NCBI GenBank assembly: GCA_023634235.1
Contig: JAMKCF010000011.1
Location: forward strand, 18,400,027 to 18,464,026
From: Pisaster brevispinus
Taxonomy: Eukaryota > Echinodermata > Asteroidea > Forcipulatida > Asteriidae
Length of the DNA: 64,000 bases
Direction of reading: 5' to 3'
Shown here: in pieces, positions 47,928 to 61,200 of the stretch
Position numbering within the stretch: the first letter of the stretch is position 1
Layout of the letters: every line of letters starts with the position of its first letter
Translations under genes and position numbers: made by a program
Notes under the pieces: model-generated
Databases searched by the model: none
Seen by the model: only the letters and a program-made list of their open reading frames with translations
What the model was told of the DNA's origin: nothing

Positions 47928-48319
47928 CGTGTCTATAACAGCATTTTAGTATTGCTTGTTGCTTATTGTCGACTTCATGACTTATTAATTGAGTGGCTCC
48001 ATTTAATAGTGGCATCAATTTGTCCCTAATGGGTTCCAGTGTTCCGGCTCAGGGAATACTAATACTTGTTAACATAATTTTCTGAAAAATGTACAAAATG
48101 CACTTTGCTAGAAAGCATGCGGGAACGCGTGGGTGTCTAACAAAGGGGCTCGTAATGGTCGAAGTCAGTTTTGTGTTGCAATCATTTTCCAACGGATAGA
48201 AATCCTCATCAAAGAGGAAAAACATCATGTTAAACGGTGTACATTGCTATTGTCTTTGGTTCACGTGTGAGTTTTTTCAACATCCAAAAACATCCAATGG
48301 ACGTTATAATTATACACAG

Positions 48320-48640
48320 TAAATTAAAATATATAGTTCTTTCTTGAATTTTTATGATATTCAATCGAAAAGACATTGAATATGACCTTTAAACTGACAA
48401 AGACATTCCTCTCAGAAATGTACAGACCCATTTTTTTGTTGGCATGGTATCCAATGACGTCACGTTTCAAATCTCGTTCTGAAAGAGTAAAAAAACAAAA
48501 TGACACTTCACACCATTTTAACTTGACAAGAGGTTAGAGATTCGTAACTTGTTACTTTCATTAGAACTGTATCTATTGGGAAAATGTGTGCACCACAAAA
48601 CTTAATTTGATATGGGAGCCCCTCTTTAAAGGTGCAGTTG
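48320..48640. repeat. dispersed repeat with ATGACGTCAC, copy 1
   Basis: Shares the order 'tcttgaatttttatgatattcaatc', 'agacccattt', 'ccaatgacgtcac' and 'actgtatctattg' with 58735-59000. Confidence 0.6.
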
Positions 48641-49784
48641 GCCTTTGGGACAACGCGAAATAATAACCAATGTATACTTTTTAAAAGCCACATGACGTGC
48701 CTCACCCTGTAATCAGCCTTTAATCTGAGCCTTTTGGGACGCTAGGTGGCAGCAGACTTATCAGCTCAACCCGATGTGGGTGCACCATACTAAAAATAGA
48801 GACAAAAACATGGGCGGAGCCTCATATTTGGATTGTTATGGAATGTTTAAATTATGGTAAAATATTGTGTTCTTGGGGTTGTTGACTTTCATTCTGGAGC
48901 TTTGGGGGGGGGGGTACACTGGCCCTCTAAAAATGGCCCCATTTTGAGTTTGGATGGGCCTGTAGCTCAAAAGCTAAAAGGCTAACCAACCAAAATTTGA
49001 AAGAAAAAAGAAGTTTTAGTTGCCAGAAAAATATAATTTGGTTTGTTTTCAAAAGGCTGAGAAACCTGTAAATGTTTTTGTATACTTGAATGGTGAAAAT
49101 TTAGCACTGGTTGCTATGGGGAGCTTATTAAGTTTGGTGCGATCTTGTTCTCGGAAATGTGTGCATGACCAGAAGTACGTCATCAATGGGAATTCAACTG
49201 CATCGCGGTAAAGCTCCTTTAGAGAATTTTTCCGAGCTTGGCCACAAACACTTGTAAAGTATACATCCTTTCCACTGGGTGTGTTGACTTTGAACTACGT
49301 AGGTCATAAAGGGTCATTAAACCTAATGGATGAGCAGTTTGAAAAAGGAATTTCGATGAGATAACAGGTGTGAGTTGCCAGATGTAAAAGATGTTTTATT
49401 TTAGCTTCTTTCTTTAATGGAGCTTTCCCGTAAAGTGGTACTTCTGCTAGACGAACGCGTTCCAAAGTCCTCTATTTGGAAAGTATACTTAGCCAAAAGT
49501 TGGCCTTAATGACTTATGTAACCGCATTTATTTACAAAACTAGCACCAAAAACAAGTAATGGACGTAATATATAAGATGGTTGTTCTTTATTATTTATAT
49601 TATCTCTTGTAAAAGTGTGGCAATTACATTTTATTATGATTATTAGTTTTACTATTAAATTTTTAATTAATGTTATTTTGTATTAATATAAGTCGTTTCC
49701 GTAAGGTACGTGAATAGTAAAACTGTATTCGCACAGCAATTACTTCAAGTTGTTCGATAAAAATGAGTCACTGTATTATTAAAC

Positions 49785-49985
49785 ATGATTGGTAGAGCTG
49801 ACAACAGTCGTAGATGTTTTCTTCATGTTTCGGGTGATCACCCACACACATGAACTAACAAACCTATGGAAAAATGGGCTCAATCCGTTGTGTAAATCAG
49901 GAGAAACTAGTGAACAACCATTCACAGTTTTCAACATGTCTAGCCCTATGTTGGAGGTCTCAATCAATACTACATGACACCTTTA
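49785..49985 (+). repeat. TGTGAAAATTT-family repeat, 5' half only
   Basis: Matches the first half of 3305-3690 ('gtgatcacccacacacatgaa', 'acaaacctatgg', 'aatcaggagaaactagtgaa'). Confidence 0.6.
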
Positions 49986-50395
49986 ATTTGTTAAAATGAA
50001 GCCGATATTCTTGTATATATAATTTTAAAAGGTAAAGAGCTCTTCTTTGGGTTCCAGAAAACGCACTTTAAAAAATGATAAATTGAACGTTTCTCTCACA
50101 TCAGCGTTGTCATCTAGAGTAATTTACTTTTTAAATTTGCGCTTACTTTACCAAATTATTTTAGGGGTACACTGCTAAACGTTGTGTACGAGACATTAAC
50201 CAAATTGTATTTTGTAGTGATGTTCTCATTATACACTTATAGCCCGTACATATAACGTATAAACTAAATATTTATACTTTACTTCTTTTTTTTAAGAGAT
50301 AAGTAAAATTCACGAGGTTGGTTGCAAGAAATAGACGACTTTCACTTTCTTAATTCACCGAATTGTTTTATTCTGTAGTTACGTTTTAAAACTTT

Positions 50396-50788
50396 TTAAG
50401 GCAAAGCATACCTTTGGTTTTTGGAACCGTTTGATTGTTTTTATCCTATATAAATGTAGGTATATACAATAAAACTAACCTGTGAAAATTTCACTTCTAA
50501 TGGTGGTCGCGTTTTTGAGATATCACCGAAAAACCGGAGCAAATATTTCCACGCAGGAAGAATATTCCCTATAGGAATACACGATCTGAAAAGCGTTACG
50601 GCCAAACGCTTCTCAGATTCAAATTTGGGGGATAAAAAGTGATTTTTTGTCCATAACCGCAGTACTTCGAAGTGAAAAGTTTCTCAAAATGCATTATATT
50701 ATCCAAAGCTGCTGTTAACTTCTTACCAAGTAAGTTTTTATTACCATTAATTTTCAGACTCATTACCAAACGTATACATACCCCTTAA
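50396..50788 (-). mobile_element. TTAA-flanked MITE (copy 3, inverted)
   Basis: TTAA at 50396-50399 and 50785-50788. Reads in reverse GGGTATGTATACGTTTGGT ... ACCAAAGGTATGCTTTGCC. The internal hairpin GCGTTACGGCCAAACGC region is imperfect here. Well preserved relative to 9067-9451. Confidence 0.78.
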
Positions 50789-51165
50789 AGGTAGGGTGAA
50801 CTTTTGGTAATTGTCAAAGACCGGTGTCCTCCCTTGGTGTATCCCAACGTACAGTATGCACAAAATTAAAAAAAACTGTGAAGAGTTGGGCTCAATTGGT
50901 AATCGAAGCTGCAAGAAAAATAAAGAAAGAAACAGCCCCCTTGTTGCATAGAATTGTGTGCTTTCAGATGCCTGGTTTCATGCCAGAAGCCTTTCTCAGA
51001 TTTAAGTTTTTGGGTGAAAAGTTACCTGTTTCTCTGAACCTTCATTACTGCAAAGGAGGTCGTTTCCAACAAGCTCTTATAATAACAACAGCTCTCCATC
51101 GTCTTTACCAAGTACGTTTTTGTGGTCATTAACTTGTGGAGTGAATACCAAATGTACGTGAGGAC
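50785..51165 (+). mobile_element. second MITE family abutting at the same TTAA
   Basis: Starts immediately at the TTAA shared with the previous element and reads TTTTGGTAATTGTCAAAGAC, then 'ggtgtatcccaacg', 'gtgtgctttcagatgc', 'ctttctcaga', and ends with a complementary 'cattaacttg..gaataccaaa'. The order and words match a very abundant short MITE that I recall from sea-star genomes. No ORF. Confidence 0.6.
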
Positions 51166-52086
51166 GCAAACCCACCAGGGAGTAAAACAAATGTGGGTGG
51201 TTAGCTAATTGCTCCCTAGTGAACCCAAAAAGTTTGATTGGCGGGGGATGGGGAGTTTGAGCTTAGGCTGTCAGCAAAACATCTGAAAGTCTGCTACAGA
51301 GAACATATTTTCACTTCATCAGAGGGTTAGATCTGGGTAGGTCTGTATGTCTGTAAATTTGTGCAAGAAGTATAAATGAGTGACCATATTTTTTTCCAGC
51401 TCCTCAAAATAGAGAAATAAGCGGCCGCCGGCCCCCATGAGGGTGCTCCTCCGAACACCTCCAACTCCACGACCTAACCACGACCTAACCACTAGCAGTT
51501 CGAACTTTCTCTGTTTCAAAGCTAAGCACAAAAATGCTCAGAATGTGAGAGCACGATGTATTTTTTATTTCCTAGTATTAGGGCCCGGAACCCCGAGTCG
51601 CAGTAGGCTAGGATAAAGACGCTTAATTGCGTACAACAAATTCTGTCACCAATAGCGCAGATATTGAACTTACTATAGGGTGAGTAGAGCTATGAAATGT
51701 GACCCAAATTTTGAGATTTTGAAGTTCACGTGGCGAGGACAAGAGATCGGCCTTTGCACTTCTGAATCGCCAACCTTATGAAGTTGATTGCATGGTATCG
51801 CTGTGCTCTGTTGACAACTGTACCATACAGTATTCAACATACAGTATTAACATTGACCTTCAGTCAGCCGTAAAACAAACACTGCCTTATAGATAAAAAG
51901 AGGGACGGAAACTTGACGCAAGATTTTTGGATAAAGTCTGGTCTATGTTATGCCGAAAACCCGCAGACAAACTCTGAGCACCGGACAGAGGTTACAGCAG
52001 ATATCTCGTACATTCGGCATGTGGGTCACATTTTAACACAAACTCTCTCCCCGTAACACGTTCTACACACACAACAAGCGTCCATC
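51166..52086. other. upstream region of the ZIP gene
   Basis: No coding exon seen. The start ATG at 52087 is preceded by 'gcgtccatc'. I looked for metal-response-element words (TGCRCNC) directly upstream and found no convincing cluster. Confidence 0.4.
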
Positions 52087-52203
52087 ATGGACAATATCGT
52101 ATTCATCATGCATTTTATGGCATTGTGTCGACTGCACGGGTCTTTTGCAGAAAGTGATTATGCAAATTGCAGGAAATTATTGGAAAACAATCTCTGTGAC
52201 AGG
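52087..52203 (+). CDS. ZIP exon 1 (signal peptide)
   Basis: MDNIVFIMHFMALCRLHGSF, then SDYANCRKLLENNLCDR before GTAAGT (phase 0). Start context has A at -3 and G at +4. The cysteines begin the disulphide-bonded ectodomain. Confidence 0.8.
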
Positions 52204-55200
52204 GTAAGTTTTTACGAATTGCTGGTAGCTATAAATGTTGGCAGGCAGGGGCATTTGAACTATTTATTTAGAACACTGTATTTCGTTGTGGCGGGATTTA
52301 TTTATTTTATCAAGATAACATTGATTTACATTGTCCTACAGCTACTGAATAATTAAGTTCAGATGTACTGAGCCATGCACACTTCTAAAACCACGTATAT
52401 AGGACCTAAAAATTGTATTATTTTTTTGACAAAAAGGCGTATTAATTTCGAAAACTAGACAAATCCGACACTTTATCTAATATCGATCTCGTGGGGTGGA
52501 AATCGGCGGGCTGGGAGCTCAATCCCCGCCCACTCTGATTAACGACACTGGGGAATTTATATTACAGAATCTCTCATTTCCATCAGTTTTACACTTGACA
52601 ACAGTAATTATTGATAAGCACTTGAAGCATAGCGTCCTTGATACTCGAATGAAAGCTGTCCAGGGATACACGTCAACCTTGAAAACGTCATGACCTCAAC
52701 GAAAAGTGAAGTCATTTTGATTTTTAAAAAGTGTCCAAAAAGCATCACAGTTTAATAGTACGTTTTACAATTCGGCAATCACATCCGAGTATAACAAAAC
52801 ATCAATGACAACTATTTTAAATTACCATCAATTTGGAAATTGTTGTGGAATACAATTATACGGTACTTTTTTGCAAAGAATTGTTCCCCGAATCCTCCAA
52901 AACGAACACTACGCCGATACCCTTATCTGAAAAGAGAGTCTGCACAGAATTTATTTATGAGTATGACAAGCCTAATTCAAATCAATGGAAGATTAAACAA
53001 AAATATCAAAAAAGAGATTGTCCAAAACATTTTAGATCTTCGCAAACTGTCCAAGCATTAAGGAATTCTTTATAACGAGGTTTCTGAAGACGATTTGTAA
53101 AGGCGATTTATAACTACGATATATGCGGTTGTGGATAGCATTCCACTTTGCCCTTTGTTTTTAAGTGTGTTTTTTCTTCATTCATTGCAGTCCCCAGTAA
53201 TTACTAGTTTGAATACAATTGCTTATATCCTAACAATAACTTCGTTTCTCCGTCAATTTCAGTGTTTTCCAGAAAGCGAAAAGGTCAAAATCACCCGCCA
53301 ACGGTACCAGTTCGCCGATGATAGGCAACGTGACAGCACGACGTCTTCCGCGACTGCCGAGGAGCTGTCTCGAATCGCATCTCTTGTCGAATCCAGACTC
53401 GTCCAGGGATCATGCGCAAAAGATTATGCCTATTCGCGAATGGGCCTACATGACGAGGATGATGAACATCCCTCTATGTTTATTGAAGAGGTTTACGCCA
53501 CGTACGGAGTCCTGGGCCTCATGAATGCAAGTGGTAAATATACAATCCATTCCAAAAAGCCACAATAAAAAAAAGGAAGACCCATCGGTCACAATCAATC
53601 AAACACTTTCTTGGGAGGGGGAAACTAAGAAATACCTTTTAAATTAATATGTCACGCTAAATTAATTATAATAAATCCAAATAGGTGGTATAACCTTGGT
53701 TATCAATAGGGAATATGTCCATTCAATCAGGTTCATGTAAAAAAAAGGGTGTAAAACCAAAATAACGCGAAACTTTCATTAGAATAAAGTTGATGTTTTG
53801 AGAACAGGATATGTGGCTTTTTTATCGCTTTTTTTAAAATACTTTACCGCCACTATAGAAACACGGAAAATAATAGCAAAGTAAACTTCGGTAAAGTTGA
53901 AGTCCAACACGTAAACCTCATCATCTATCCGAACCAAATGAAGCTGACGTGATATTTGTCTATTAGTGGCATGAGCTGGAAAGTTGATAAACAAGGTGCC
54001 AATAACTGATTAATAGCATTTCCAAATTACTGTCTGTTTACACAAGCGACTTGTTGACCTGCCGATTTGGAAGTAACATTATGTCGGGGGGGGGGGGGGA
54101 GATCACTCAGTAGAATCTAAGGGTTCCAAATTTCCGTAATCTTCAATAGTCTTGTACACAAGCAGATCGTCACAAATCTTATAAAAAAAAATACTCACTG
54201 ATTATTAAGGTTTCTGAATTAGAGGTAACTTATACAAGTCAAGTAGATGCTAAATGTTGTATCAGAATACGAAAAGGGGTGTAACCATTGATCTCTATTA
54301 TACTATAGAGATCAATGGTGTAACAATGTTAATTTCAAGCGCACACATGCCCATCGCCGCATGACAGTCGTGTGCACTAGTTTTCAAACGTGCGCATTAA
54401 TGTGACTGTTTAATAGACTGAACGATTGTGCACACGTGGACCTTCTGCACACGAACGGAATGTTTGGCGCATAAGTTCAATCGGTGTGGAGAAAGCTGAT
54501 AGGTGTTTCGCGCTATCACTATATACACATATCCAATCGGTGCACGTCAATTTTAATTTCAACCGTCACAAGTAACGATATAAATGGGTGGCTGTAGGTT
54601 GTTTGGGATTAAGGTCGCAACGGTAACGAGTTGGCGATCGATCTTAATCGTCTCAGGCCTAGAATGATGGGGAAAAAACAACGAAAAATATGATGTGTCC
54701 AACATTGTAGACGTTAAGAAATTCACGGTTTTGCAGCGTAGACCCAAATTTATTTGCCCATTTTGAAGATGTTTTTCTTTGGAAGATTTTAAATAGACAT
54801 GTCGAACACAAAGATCACTGGTGTCCAGCCAAGCAAGGTAAATTTGATGGATCTCCCTACGCTCTAAAGCCAGCCAAAGCACTAAACCAATTACCAGCAC
54901 GCTTACCAGCCAAACACCTTGGCGTTTGCTGTACTATTTTGTGACTGGTTCGAATCTTACGCATCCTCAGCAGAACTTGAATAAGTAAATCTTTCCAGCT
55001 TGAGCATCTCTGAAGAAGACAAGCCACAATAAAACCGTCAATTCGACTGAACAAATTTAATCACGTAGGGACAGTTGCCCCGAGAACGCGCTGATCATGA
55101 TAATTGCCTTTGGCTGGCACTGTCTCTACAAAGATTCCCTCGAGACGGAGCCTGTGTAGGAGGTCTGTGATTTGCAAAAGTGGACAAAGTGCAAATTGAA

Positions 55201-58200
55201 TCTTACTAAAAATTGATATAGGTTTGGTAGAAGCAAATAGGCAGAGAAGCAAAGAAGTTGGTACACCGTAACAATGCTTTTCTGACCACTCTTCAACACC
55301 ACAAAATAAGAAGGAAAAAAAATATGTTTTATATTGTAAAAAATAAAATAAAAATTAAATAAACAAATAAATGAGTAATAGAACAAAAGGTAAATAAATT
55401 ATAATAACAATGGTTCATAATCAATATTTACAGAACGATGGAGAAGATGAATAATGGCAAATTTAACTTTCTGCAATGGCGTAAAACAAGAAAGCTACTT
55501 GCACGTGCAATTTAGTTTGATAAAAAAACAGTCAAACAAACTAACAAACTAACAATTTAAAAACATACGTCAATCACTGTTGACCCACCGGATACACTGG
55601 TGCTAGTGTAACCAGAACACCCAGACCTCTGGTTTACTTCGTCGACCCTTTTCCCTATGTACCTCTTAAACCAACCCGAAACATCGCCTTGTTCTGCCTT
55701 GCTCTGCTTCTTAAATAAAAAATGTATTTAAAAATGTTAGTGTTTTGACATAATTATTATTCTGGCTTTTATTTCACTCATCACTCCTTGATTCACTTGT
55801 CTCAAGAGAACATAATACTGATTTTTCCGATTCCCGAACAGGATTTGAGCATCTGCTAAAAGATCTTGATATTGGAAAAGAAGCTTCGGCAAAAACATCA
55901 TATACCCAAAGTACGGGAGTTTTAAATCAATTAAGGAAACGTCTTGAAGGTGATAAACAAGAAGAAGAAAGAGCCGAGTCCACTGACAGACATGCACCTA
56001 ACCCAGGTGACGAAACAGTCGGCAAGGTAAGCGTAAACGCAGGGTACAACCCACTTACTAGAAGTCTTATTATTGGTATAAGGCAGGGTTGGTAAAGCTG
56101 ACATTAAGTCGCGGTGTTCATATTTTGTGTTATCAATCATATGCATAAATTAACAAACCTGTGAAAATTTGGGCTTAATCCGTTGCGCGAGTCAGGAGAA
56201 AAAAAGGTAAAAGCAATTTACAATTTTCAGCATAAAACAGAATTGTCTTTAATTGTGTTTTCATATACAGTTTTCTCGAATATATCTTGATTTCAGAGAG
56301 AAATATTTCACAGAAAAGGTGGTTCTAGCATGAATTTCATAATCAGTAAGCTTTACAGAGTAAAATTAAACACTGGCGTTTTTCATCATTAACAATCCTG
56401 TAAAATGTTAAACATTCAAAAATATTCAAAAGCATCACAAGCTGTTGAAATAAAAGCATTTATATGCTGTGATACATAAAGTTTCCCAAAGTCCATGAAC
56501 CTCTTAAGTTATGCCCATAAATAAAAACATGTTTACGCAAGTGCTAATTTCCAAACAAAAAACGGCCGTTTGGGGGAAATAGCGCCCAGGGCTGGTGATC
56601 AAAACAGGAGACATTTTGTCATGTCCGAATCTGAGCAATCCCAAAATACTCAAAGTTGAGATTCCACAACAATATCAAATTTCACAACCTCTTATCGTTT
56701 TACAAAATTGTCGCAGAAGATATTGCAGTTACTTTCCTGTGTCCGTTCATTTTTTTAACAGTGTTATTCGGGCAGCAGCCTTCTAAGACTCTTCAACCTG
56801 ACTACGGGTATTCCACGAGAAAGCTTTGGTTCAATCTGCCCATCTCTTATCGAGCAAGTCACCCACAGCTGCAAGCCAGCAGAAACCGTCCACGACCAGC
56901 TATCCCCTGAAAGTAAGTCAACCACAAGAAGGGGAAGGGGCTGGGGCATGCACAGACATCCATGTTGGGTAAAATAGAAATTAATCAATCGTGCTGTGAT
57001 GGCCGCTTTCAGCACATTCTGACATATTATTTTTATACTTCCATTGTCTTAACCACATCGTAAACACTCGTCAGCTCGTATGCCATGATATCCTAAGCTG
57101 GACCATGCCACACGTCCTAGAGGGGTGTCAACCAACAGAGGTCAGTGATTTGGTTAGAAGGGTGCAGGGCAAAACTCTGCCAGCATCCTTTGTGTACAAA
57201 ATCGGTATGTCAATTGTTAACGGTAGATGAAACCAAATTATAAAAGTTAAATAACAAAGACAACCAATACTTTTATATTAACCCAGAAAATACCTTGACA
57301 TGTTAAAGACACACTCGGGGCGTTGCAGCCAAACGGGTCCCTCGGAGGGTTGTATTAGCTTTAGTTAATATTCACTCCCGAACTAGACTGGTCCACTGTC
57401 TTTATCCGCAAGGATAAAGACAGGTACTGGTCTTAAGGCCCAATGATTTCATTGGATACATCACGTAGCGTTGTTTTGTTCTGAGAGTGTCCGTGTGAAT
57501 GGAATGCAAGGTCAAAGGTACGTTTGCCAACATCCGGTCTGGCTGGTATCTGGCGTTATTTATGAGCCTCGAAGTGTGACGTCAGATGTTCGGGCTACTC
57601 CCGAACCCTCTACTAATGTAATTACTCAACTTCCCTCAAATTCCTGAAACCCAGCTCAAATTGAGTAAGGTTTTGGGTTTGCAAGGTGCTGTGGCGCAAT
57701 GTGCAGCCAATCAAACCACGAACACCTTGGCAAACCCTTCACGATAAGTAGACAGGTCCTTTTACAACACACAGAACCAATGGCTTTATGTCCCATCCGA
57801 AGAAAGTAGCAATAATGGTTAAGTGTATTGCTTAAGGACACAAGTGTCACGGCCAGGACTTGAACCCACACTCTGCTGATAGAAAGGCCAGAGATTGAGT
57901 CCGGTGCTCTTAACCGCTCAGCCACCAGCCACCATCACACGCCACACGGGTTGCAAACTCTTCCAAGAAATTATTAATAAGTATTGCTCGCTTATAAAGT
58001 TTCTCTTGGTCCTCGACAGTGTACGGATGGGCAACCCTTGCAGTGGGTACTATTACAGTACTATCCATGCTAGCTATGGTTGCTGTACCAACCTCCGGAT
58101 CAAGGTTCTACGCCACTGTCATGCAGCTCTTCGTTTCCTTGGCCGTCAGCTCACTCTCTGGGGATGCCCTGTTGCATCTGCTTCCGGAGGTAAACATTTC

Positions 58201-61200
58201 TGCTTCAGTTGAAGGCCATTTAAAATACTTTCCAAACCAAAATATGAAAACTGTAACTTTTTTCAATTGAAAACACTCAGTGTTGAACCATTCAGCCCTC
58301 TGTCTAGTGCACATATTTAAAGCATTGTTAACTCTTCGTGGTTTGCAGGCTCTGGGTATCCACGGCATACCGAAAGAAGAAGGGAAACCCAACCAGATCC
58401 TTGTGATCCTAACAGTAGTCATAGCCATCTACTTCTTTTTTGTCTTCGAGCGAGTTATGTCCCTGTGTCTACGAGGGAAGCCGTACGGCCACGGGCACGT
58501 ACATTCACGACCAAGGCGGGAGGTAAGACAACCTTAAACACCAGCTTGAATGAAAACGGCAACAAATGGTCGTTGCTGAAATTAGTTTGCAATTTTTCAT
58601 TCAATAAGAATTTTCATGAGAGCAAACAGATTTTAGTTACAAAAAACTTGTAAAACATTTTTTTGACTTCCTTCAAGTGCACATTTTGTCAAAATCCGAA
58701 CAATGTTCAATGACGTCACATTTGAAATATATGGTCTGTACATTGTTTATACAAAGAATTTTCAGTTCATTCCTGAACTTTGATGATGTTCAATCAAAAT
58801 AGCATTGAATTTGACTTTTTGACTGGCGCATAAATTTCTCTTATTGGAAAGCAGACCCATTTGTTTGTTGCTGTCCGATGACGACGTTTACAATTTGGCT
58901 CTGAATGTAATTTTTTCCCGCTTTCATGGGGACTCTATCTATTGTAAAACGAACTTGCGTCACAAAACTGATTTAACCTTGGAGCTCGTCTGTAATGAAT
59001 AAACTCAAAATAAATACATGCCTGATTTGTTGAAAGGCTTCTCCAGGAAAATGGGGTAGTTCCGTGGAATAAAACCAGAACTCAATCAATCATCGACAAA
59101 GTGAGAAGTAATCAAGGAACTGTTGAAATGGTAAACATTGACCTGAATCTGGCAGATTAAATTCTGTCGTCTGTTATTACAAAAACAAAAATATGGGACG
59201 AATGAATAATGTAAACAATACTTGAATTCTGTTGGGTGTTTGAAGTTTTTTGTTTCGGGGGTGTTGGGTGTTTTGTTGTTTGTTTATTGGGGTGTTGTTT
59301 GTTTGTTTGTTTGTTTGTTTGTTTTGTTGGGGTGTTTGTTTGTTTGTTTGTTTGCTGGGGTGTTTGCTTTTTTGTTTGTTTGTTTGTTTGCTTGCTTGCT
59401 TTTGAGATGTTGGGGTGAATGTTTGGGTTGTTTTTGTTTTTTAGAATATTTTTTAACAAATACATTACGGGGTTTATTCTCTTTTCTAATTTACAGACCT
59501 TTGTCGGTGAGGATGTAGAAGTTCGCTCGGCTATGCACCAGGTAGCCGCTGATGACGTCATTGGGAATCAAGACGAAATCAAGTTGAAAGATAAAAGTGA
59601 CGAAGATAAAAAGGAGAAGGGCGTAAGTATCACGGTTAATGACTGTTGGCAATTGCGTTACCAGTAACCACAAAGGGAGTATTCATTGAGCAAGTGTGCA
59701 TACTGGGGGGGGGGTTACAAAAATTATTCATAGAAAAGAGGAATAATAGAAACAAAAAGGGAGACCGTCAACATTAGGGCTAGATAGCTCAGTTGGTAGA
59801 GTGACCACATGTTAATCCAGAAGATGCAGGTTCAAATCCCGCTCCACTGAATTGTTCTTTGCTCAACCCAACTTTTTAAAACAAACTTGACAGTTTGACT
59901 GAGTTAACGTTTCCAGTTTGCAATTTGATGTTCCACCTTTCGAAACAAAACAATGAAACTACATAATCCTTTATTACAGCAACTCAGCGGCGACCAAATT
60001 CAAACAGCAGAGGAGTCTGAGCAAACACCCAAGAAGACCATATTCGGTAAGAAGATCATATTCGGTAAGAAGACCATATTCGGTAGAAGACCGTATTCGG
60101 TAAGAAGACCATATTCGGTAGAAGACCATATTCGGTAAGAAGACCATATTCGGTAGAAGACCGTATTCGGTAAGAAGACCATAATTCGGTAGAAACCATA
60201 TTCGGCACACATTGATGTGGCGTCATCTAAATGTATAGCCCGGTTTTAATGTAGCCTGGTCCTAAATGTAGCCGCAAACCCGTTCCTAAATTTAGCATGT
60301 GCTACATTTTGCTGTGCAAAATTGGTAATTAATTTAATCATGATTGTCATTCAGGTAAATCTGTCTTTAACTCTAAACAAAAGCATCCAACGTAGGTTCA
60401 CGAAGCTCAAAGAAGTGACCTGATTTTCCTGCCTTCGTTTTTCTTCTGTCTTCGCTGTTTCTTCTTCACTGTTTGTTGGGGTGTGTTTTACTTACTGTTC
60501 GTAAACTCTAAAAACATCCGGGTGAGAGTTTAACCGGATTCCTGGTCCCAGGGGTTTGACCAATTTCCGGGTCAGGCTGACCGGAGAGTGAATAAAAACG
60601 GGATTTTACTTGGATTCTGCGTAATATTGTGACCCATTTCTTGATCATTTTGACACAGATTCCGGGTCATACTGACCTAGAAATAGGTCAGGCTCTATGT
60701 GACCCGGAAACGGTCCAATTCTGACCCGGAAGTGTTTAGAGTGTATGTTGAAAACTTTGGCTCCTCCCACACATTCTTCAATCATAGTATTTGTTTACAA
60801 AATGTTTGTCTATATAGAGCCAATCAAGCGGTGAAGTAATAACTAATTTAACTGGCCACTGACTCCACCCTATACAGGTTTGAACACGCTTGTGGTGATG
60901 GTGTTGGTTGGCGATATCGTTCACAACATTACCGATGGTGTCACGATCGGAGTGTCTTTTGTCAACGGCCCATTTGCCGGTGTCTCCACCGCCATTGCTG
61001 TCTTCTTTCACGAAGTGCCTCATGAAATTGGCAAGTTTTATGTCGGTTATCTTCTTATATACTATAACCCGATCTATATTACAATTTTAATCACCTACTC
61101 AGAATTCAGTTCTTAGACTATAGACTCATCTCTGCAACCCAGTAAGTTTACGAACCCATCTCTCTAGTCTAATATCAAAGTTATTACCAGATTATCTTCA

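Noticed and set aside
53131..53262. In-frame extension upstream of ZIP exon 2 (hydrophobic, signal-like)
   Set aside because: The CAATTTCAG acceptor at 53262 joins exon 1 (phase 0, LCDR to CFPES); exon 1 already supplies the signal peptide. An alternative first exon cannot be fully excluded.
56595..56910. Two longer open frames over ZIP exon 4
   Set aside because: They are in the wrong phases; only the third frame gives CYSGSSLLRLF and joins both neighbours.
59157..59561. 134-codon minus-strand frame rich in Asn/Lys/Gln/Thr
   Set aside because: Produced by the (TTTG)n tract and overlapping ZIP exon 7 on the opposite strand.
59777..59850. Possible functional tRNA gene
   Set aside because: A and B boxes are present but acceptor and anticodon stems do not pair well, and a second diverged copy exists; a SINE is the better reading.
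59974..60212. Minus-strand frames with PNMVFLPNMVF-like repeats
   Set aside because: Translation of the splice-site minisatellite, not a protein.
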